DNA from: JAJDXW01 sp965243335
GTDB lineage: Bacteria > Pseudomonadota > Gammaproteobacteria > HK1
Direction: 5' to 3'
DNA length: 64,000 nucleotides
Assembly: GCA_965243335.1 (NCBI GenBank)
Contig: OZ251545.1
Location: forward strand, 1,736,001-1,800,000
Part shown: positions 61,886 to 64,000 of the stretch, in pieces
Layout of the letters: each line of letters starts with the position of its first letter
How positions within the stretch are numbered: position 1 is the stretch's first letter
Translations under genes and position numbers: made by a program
Notes under the pieces: generated by a model
The model's input: the letters and a program-made list of their open reading frames with translations, nothing else
What the model was told of the DNA's origin: nothing
Database searches by the model: none

Positions 61886-63550
61886 ATGACCATCGCACGC
61901 AAGCGATACGCACTCGCTCTCGGCGCGGGCGCCGTGGCCCTGGCGGTAGCCGGCGGGTCGGCGCTCGCCGAGAGCCCCAAGCGCGGCGGGATGCTCAACT
62001 TCGTGGTCGGCAGCAAGATCCCGACCTACGACGGGCACAAGGAGTCCACCTTCGGGATGATCCACCCGATCCGCCCGTTCTACAGCCTGCTCATCCGGGT
62101 GAACCCCGAGAACCCGCAGTCCACGACCGACTACCTGTGCGACCTCTGCGAGGGCGCGCTCCCGTCGCCGACCAACGACGGCAAGACGTATACGTTCGCC
62201 ATCCGCAAGGGTGTCGAGTTCCACGACGGCGCGCCGCTCACCGCGCACGACGTCAAGGCGACCTTCGACAAGATCGCGTTCCCGCCCGAGGGGATCGGCA
62301 GCTCGCGCAAGCCGCAGTTCGCCATGATCGAGAGCATCGTGGCGCCGGACGACCACACCCTCGTCTTCAACCTGAAGTATCCCTCCGGGGCGTTCATCCC
62401 GGTCATCGCCGCGCCGTTCAACTTCGTGTACGCGAAGAAGGACCTCGAGCGCGAGGACCCCGAAGGGAAGGACCCCCTCTACGGCATGAAGTGGCACCAG
62501 ACCAACGTGAACGGCACCGGCGCGTTCAAGTTCGTGCAGCACCAGCCGGGGGCGTTCGTGGAAGGGGCGCGCTACGACGGCTACCACCACGAAGGGAAGC
62601 CCTACCTCGACGGGTTCAAGGCGATCGCGGCGCCGAAGACCGCGACCCGCATCAACGCCATCCGCGGCGACCGGGCGGCGATCGAGTTTCGCGGGTTCTC
62701 GCCGCAGGCGCGCGACGACCTCGTGGCCGCCCTCGGAGACGGGATCACGGTGCAGGAGAGTGACTGGAACTGCCAGCTCCTCGTCTCGATCAACCACAAG
62801 AAGCCCCCCTTCGACGACGTGCGGGTGCGCCAGGCGCTGATGCACGCGGCCGACCGCTGGTCGGCGGCCGAGCCCCTCTCGAAGGTGGCGATCGTCAAGA
62901 CGGTGGGCGGCATCGTGTTCCCGAGCCACGGGCTCGCCTCCGACCGGGCGACGCTCGAGAGCTACGTCGGCTACTGGCCGGACATCGGGAAGGCGCGGGC
63001 GGAGGCCAAGCGGCTCCTCAAGGAGGCGGGGGCCGAGAACCTCACCTTCGAGCTCCACAACCGGGCGACGGACATGCCCTACCGGTACGTCGGCACCTGG
63101 ATCATCGGCGAGTGGAAGAAGATCGGGGTGAACGTCGTCCAGAAGGCGGTCCCGGCGAAGGAGTGGTACGCGAAGTTCCGGGCCGGCACCCACGACCTCG
63201 GCATCGACGCCAACTGCCAGTCGGTCATCAACCCGGTCGCGGACGTCGGCAAGTACACGAGCCACGGCGCCTACGAGGGGCACGCCGGCAACCCGGCCAA
63301 CTACAGCCACTACCAGGACCCGGTGCTGGACGAGATGCACGCGCGCCTGCTGCGTAGCGGCGACCCGGCCGAGCAGGCCGAGATCATGAGCGCGTTCGAG
63401 AGGCGGGTCATCAGCGACGAGGCCCACTACGGCATGACCATGTGGTGGAACAAGATCAACCCGCACCGTTCCTACGTGAAGGGGTGGAAGATCGCGCCCA
63501 GCCACTACCTCAACCAGCATCTGGACCAGGTCTGGATCGACAGGGGCTGA
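61886..63550 (+). CDS. Periplasmic peptide-type solute-binding protein (SBP_bac_5)
   Basis: This 554-residue lipid-free exported receptor belongs to the dipeptide/oligopeptide/nickel class. The signal peptide MTIARKRYALALGAGAVALA... is cleaved after SALA, before ESPKRGG. Family motifs are TYTFAIRKGVEFHDGAPLTA, DVKATFDKI, a VNGTGAFKFVQHQPG segment and PPFDDVRVRQALMHAADR. The start at 61886 is chosen because GAGGGAAG lies 5 bp upstream; an ATG at 61871 is an alternative. The 158-bp gap before it is purine-rich, with repeated GGAT/GGAAG runs and a duplicated GTTCGACCCG. It is followed by a hairpin and the permease gene. Confidence 0.95.
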   Translation: MTIARKRYALALGAGAVALAVAGGSALAESPKRGGMLNFVVGSKIPTYDGHKESTFGMIHPIRPFYSLLIRVNPENPQSTTDYLCDLCEGALPSPTNDGKTYTFAIRKGVEFHDGAPLTAHDVKATFDKIAFPPEGIGSSRKPQFAMIESIVAPDDHTLVFNLKYPSGAFIPVIAAPFNFVYAKKDLEREDPEGKDPLYGMKWHQTNVNGTGAFKFVQHQPGAFVEGARYDGYHHEGKPYLDGFKAIAAPKTATRINAIRGDRAAIEFRGFSPQARDDLVAALGDGITVQESDWNCQLLVSINHKKPPFDDVRVRQALMHAADRWSAAEPLSKVAIVKTVGGIVFPSHGLASDRATLESYVGYWPDIGKARAEAKRLLKEAGAENLTFELHNRATDMPYRYVGTWIIGEWKKIGVNVVQKAVPAKEWYAKFRAGTHDLGIDANCQSVINPVADVGKYTSHGAYEGHAGNPANYSHYQDPVLDEMHARLLRSGDPAEQAEIMSAFERRVISDEAHYGMTMWWNKINPHRSYVKGWKIAPSHYLNQHLDQVWIDRG

Positions 63551-63568
63551 CGGTCCCGTGAGCCGGCC

Positions 63569-63608
63569 GATCGCCCGGGCGGGGGCTTCGGCCCCGGCCC
63601 GGGCGGTC
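63569..63608 (+). terminator. Large hairpin between binding protein and permease
   Basis: GATCGCCCGGGC (63569-63580) pairs with GCCCGGGCGGTC (63597-63608), with one G-T pair. An inner GGGGC-TTCG-GCCCC forms a UUCG tetraloop hairpin. There is no T-run, so it more likely stabilises the abundant binding-protein message and lowers read-through than fully terminates. The rest of the 235-bp gap includes a CCCGGGCGTCGA direct repeat and nothing coding. Confidence 0.5.
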
Positions 63609-63785
63609 GTTCCACCAGGCCCCGCCCGGCCCTTCCGGCCTCGGGAGACGAGGCGGGGCGGGGCAGGGCGGGGAGGCAGGAGCGGGCGTCCCGGGCGTCG
63701 ACCCGGGCGTCGAGGCCCGGGATGACCCCCGGAGCCGGCCGTTCGGGCAGGGGAGCCCCCGGAACGGGGGCGCGGGCGCGATAGC

Positions 63786-64000
63786 ATGTCCAAGTACGTC
63801 GTCAAGCGCGTCCTCCTCATGTTCCCCACCATCCTGGGGGCGGGGATCATCGTGTTCCTCATGATGCGCCTCCTCCCGGGGGACATCTGCCTCGTCCGGG
63901 TGGCGGGCGACGGCATGGGGGTCAGCGAGGAGGCGCTGGCCATCTGCCGCGAGACGTTCGGGCTCCACAAGCCGCTCTGGGGCCAGTTCCTCGACTTCGT
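63786..64000 (+). CDS. ABC transporter permease, peptide type (partial, runs off the right edge)
   Basis: The frame from the ATG at 63786 is open to the edge (71 codons). It encodes a classic DppB/OppB-type start: MSKYVVKRVLLMFPTILGAG, a first membrane helix through IIVFLMMRLLPGD, and a periplasmic segment with ICRETFGLHKPLWGQF. Together with the two ATPases and the binding protein it completes a peptide/nickel-type importer; the second permease is expected beyond the window. No strong Shine-Dalgarno sequence was seen before it. Confidence 0.85.
   Translation, partial: MSKYVVKRVLLMFPTILGAGIIVFLMMRLLPGDICLVRVAGDGMGVSEEALAICRETFGLHKPLWGQFLDF

Overview
The window is about 64 kb of very GC-rich DNA, probably from a gammaproteobacterium. 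The evidence is gene order: recA-recX-alaS-lysC, a tRNA-Ser(GCT) where serV lies after csrA in Escherichia and Pseudomonas, and rpsF-rpsR-DUF2232-rplI-dnaB-alr as in Pseudomonas-type genomes. I cannot name the genus. No rRNA operon, CRISPR array or integrase was seen.

Layout. (1) 1 to about 13,550: a Mu/B3-type prophage or its remnant. A leftward tail operon (tape measure, two small tail proteins, DUF1833, NlpC-like, tail tip running off the left edge) abuts a rightward head block (membrane ORF, DUF3486-like fragment, terminase, DUF935 portal, MuF protein). The MuF protein carries a C-terminal HExxH domain and is followed by a small acidic ORF. Protease, major capsid and head-tail connector genes are not in the window. 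The right end falls in the 5' part of a DUF4153 membrane-protein gene. (2) 13.6 to 29.1 kb: that DUF4153 gene, a relic autotransporter leader, an AAA/PD-(D/E)XK protein, an AbrB antitoxin cut short by a repeat, and a giant autotransporter (3,697 codons). Before the autotransporter sits a run of 24 C that looks like a phase-variation switch. (3) 29.5 to 41.4 kb: recA, recX, alaS, lysC, then a 1,874-residue exonuclease-RecQ-UvrD fusion where csrA would be expected, then tRNA-Ser(GCT). (4) 41.4 to 43.4 kb: a Fic protein with a Sel1-like tail and an NTF2-like protein, both leftward. (5) 43.8 to 50.3 kb: rpsF, rpsR, DUF2232, rplI, dnaB, alr and a DUF192 protein; S6 and L9 carry long low-complexity tails. 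(6) 50.4 to 64 kb: gamma-glutamyltransferase, an enolase-superfamily enzyme, an SDR, a leftward nadX-glcD-glcE-glcF cluster (aspartate dehydrogenase and the three glycolate oxidase subunits), and a rightward peptide/nickel-type ABC transporter whose permease runs off the right edge.

Most transcription-unit borders carry one family of palindromic, MITE/REP-like repeats (around 17.3, 29.3, 43.5, 49.3 to 49.8, 54.1 and 59.4 kb). One copy ends in clear 20-bp terminal inverted repeats. These repeats truncate or rewrite neighbouring gene ends (abrB, the DUF192 N-terminus, the glcF C-terminus). Three 20-bp dRS3-like palindromes are also present.

The observations most worth following are the poly-C switch on the giant autotransporter, the MuF-HExxH fusion with its small neighbour, and the three-enzyme helicase that occupies the csrA position.
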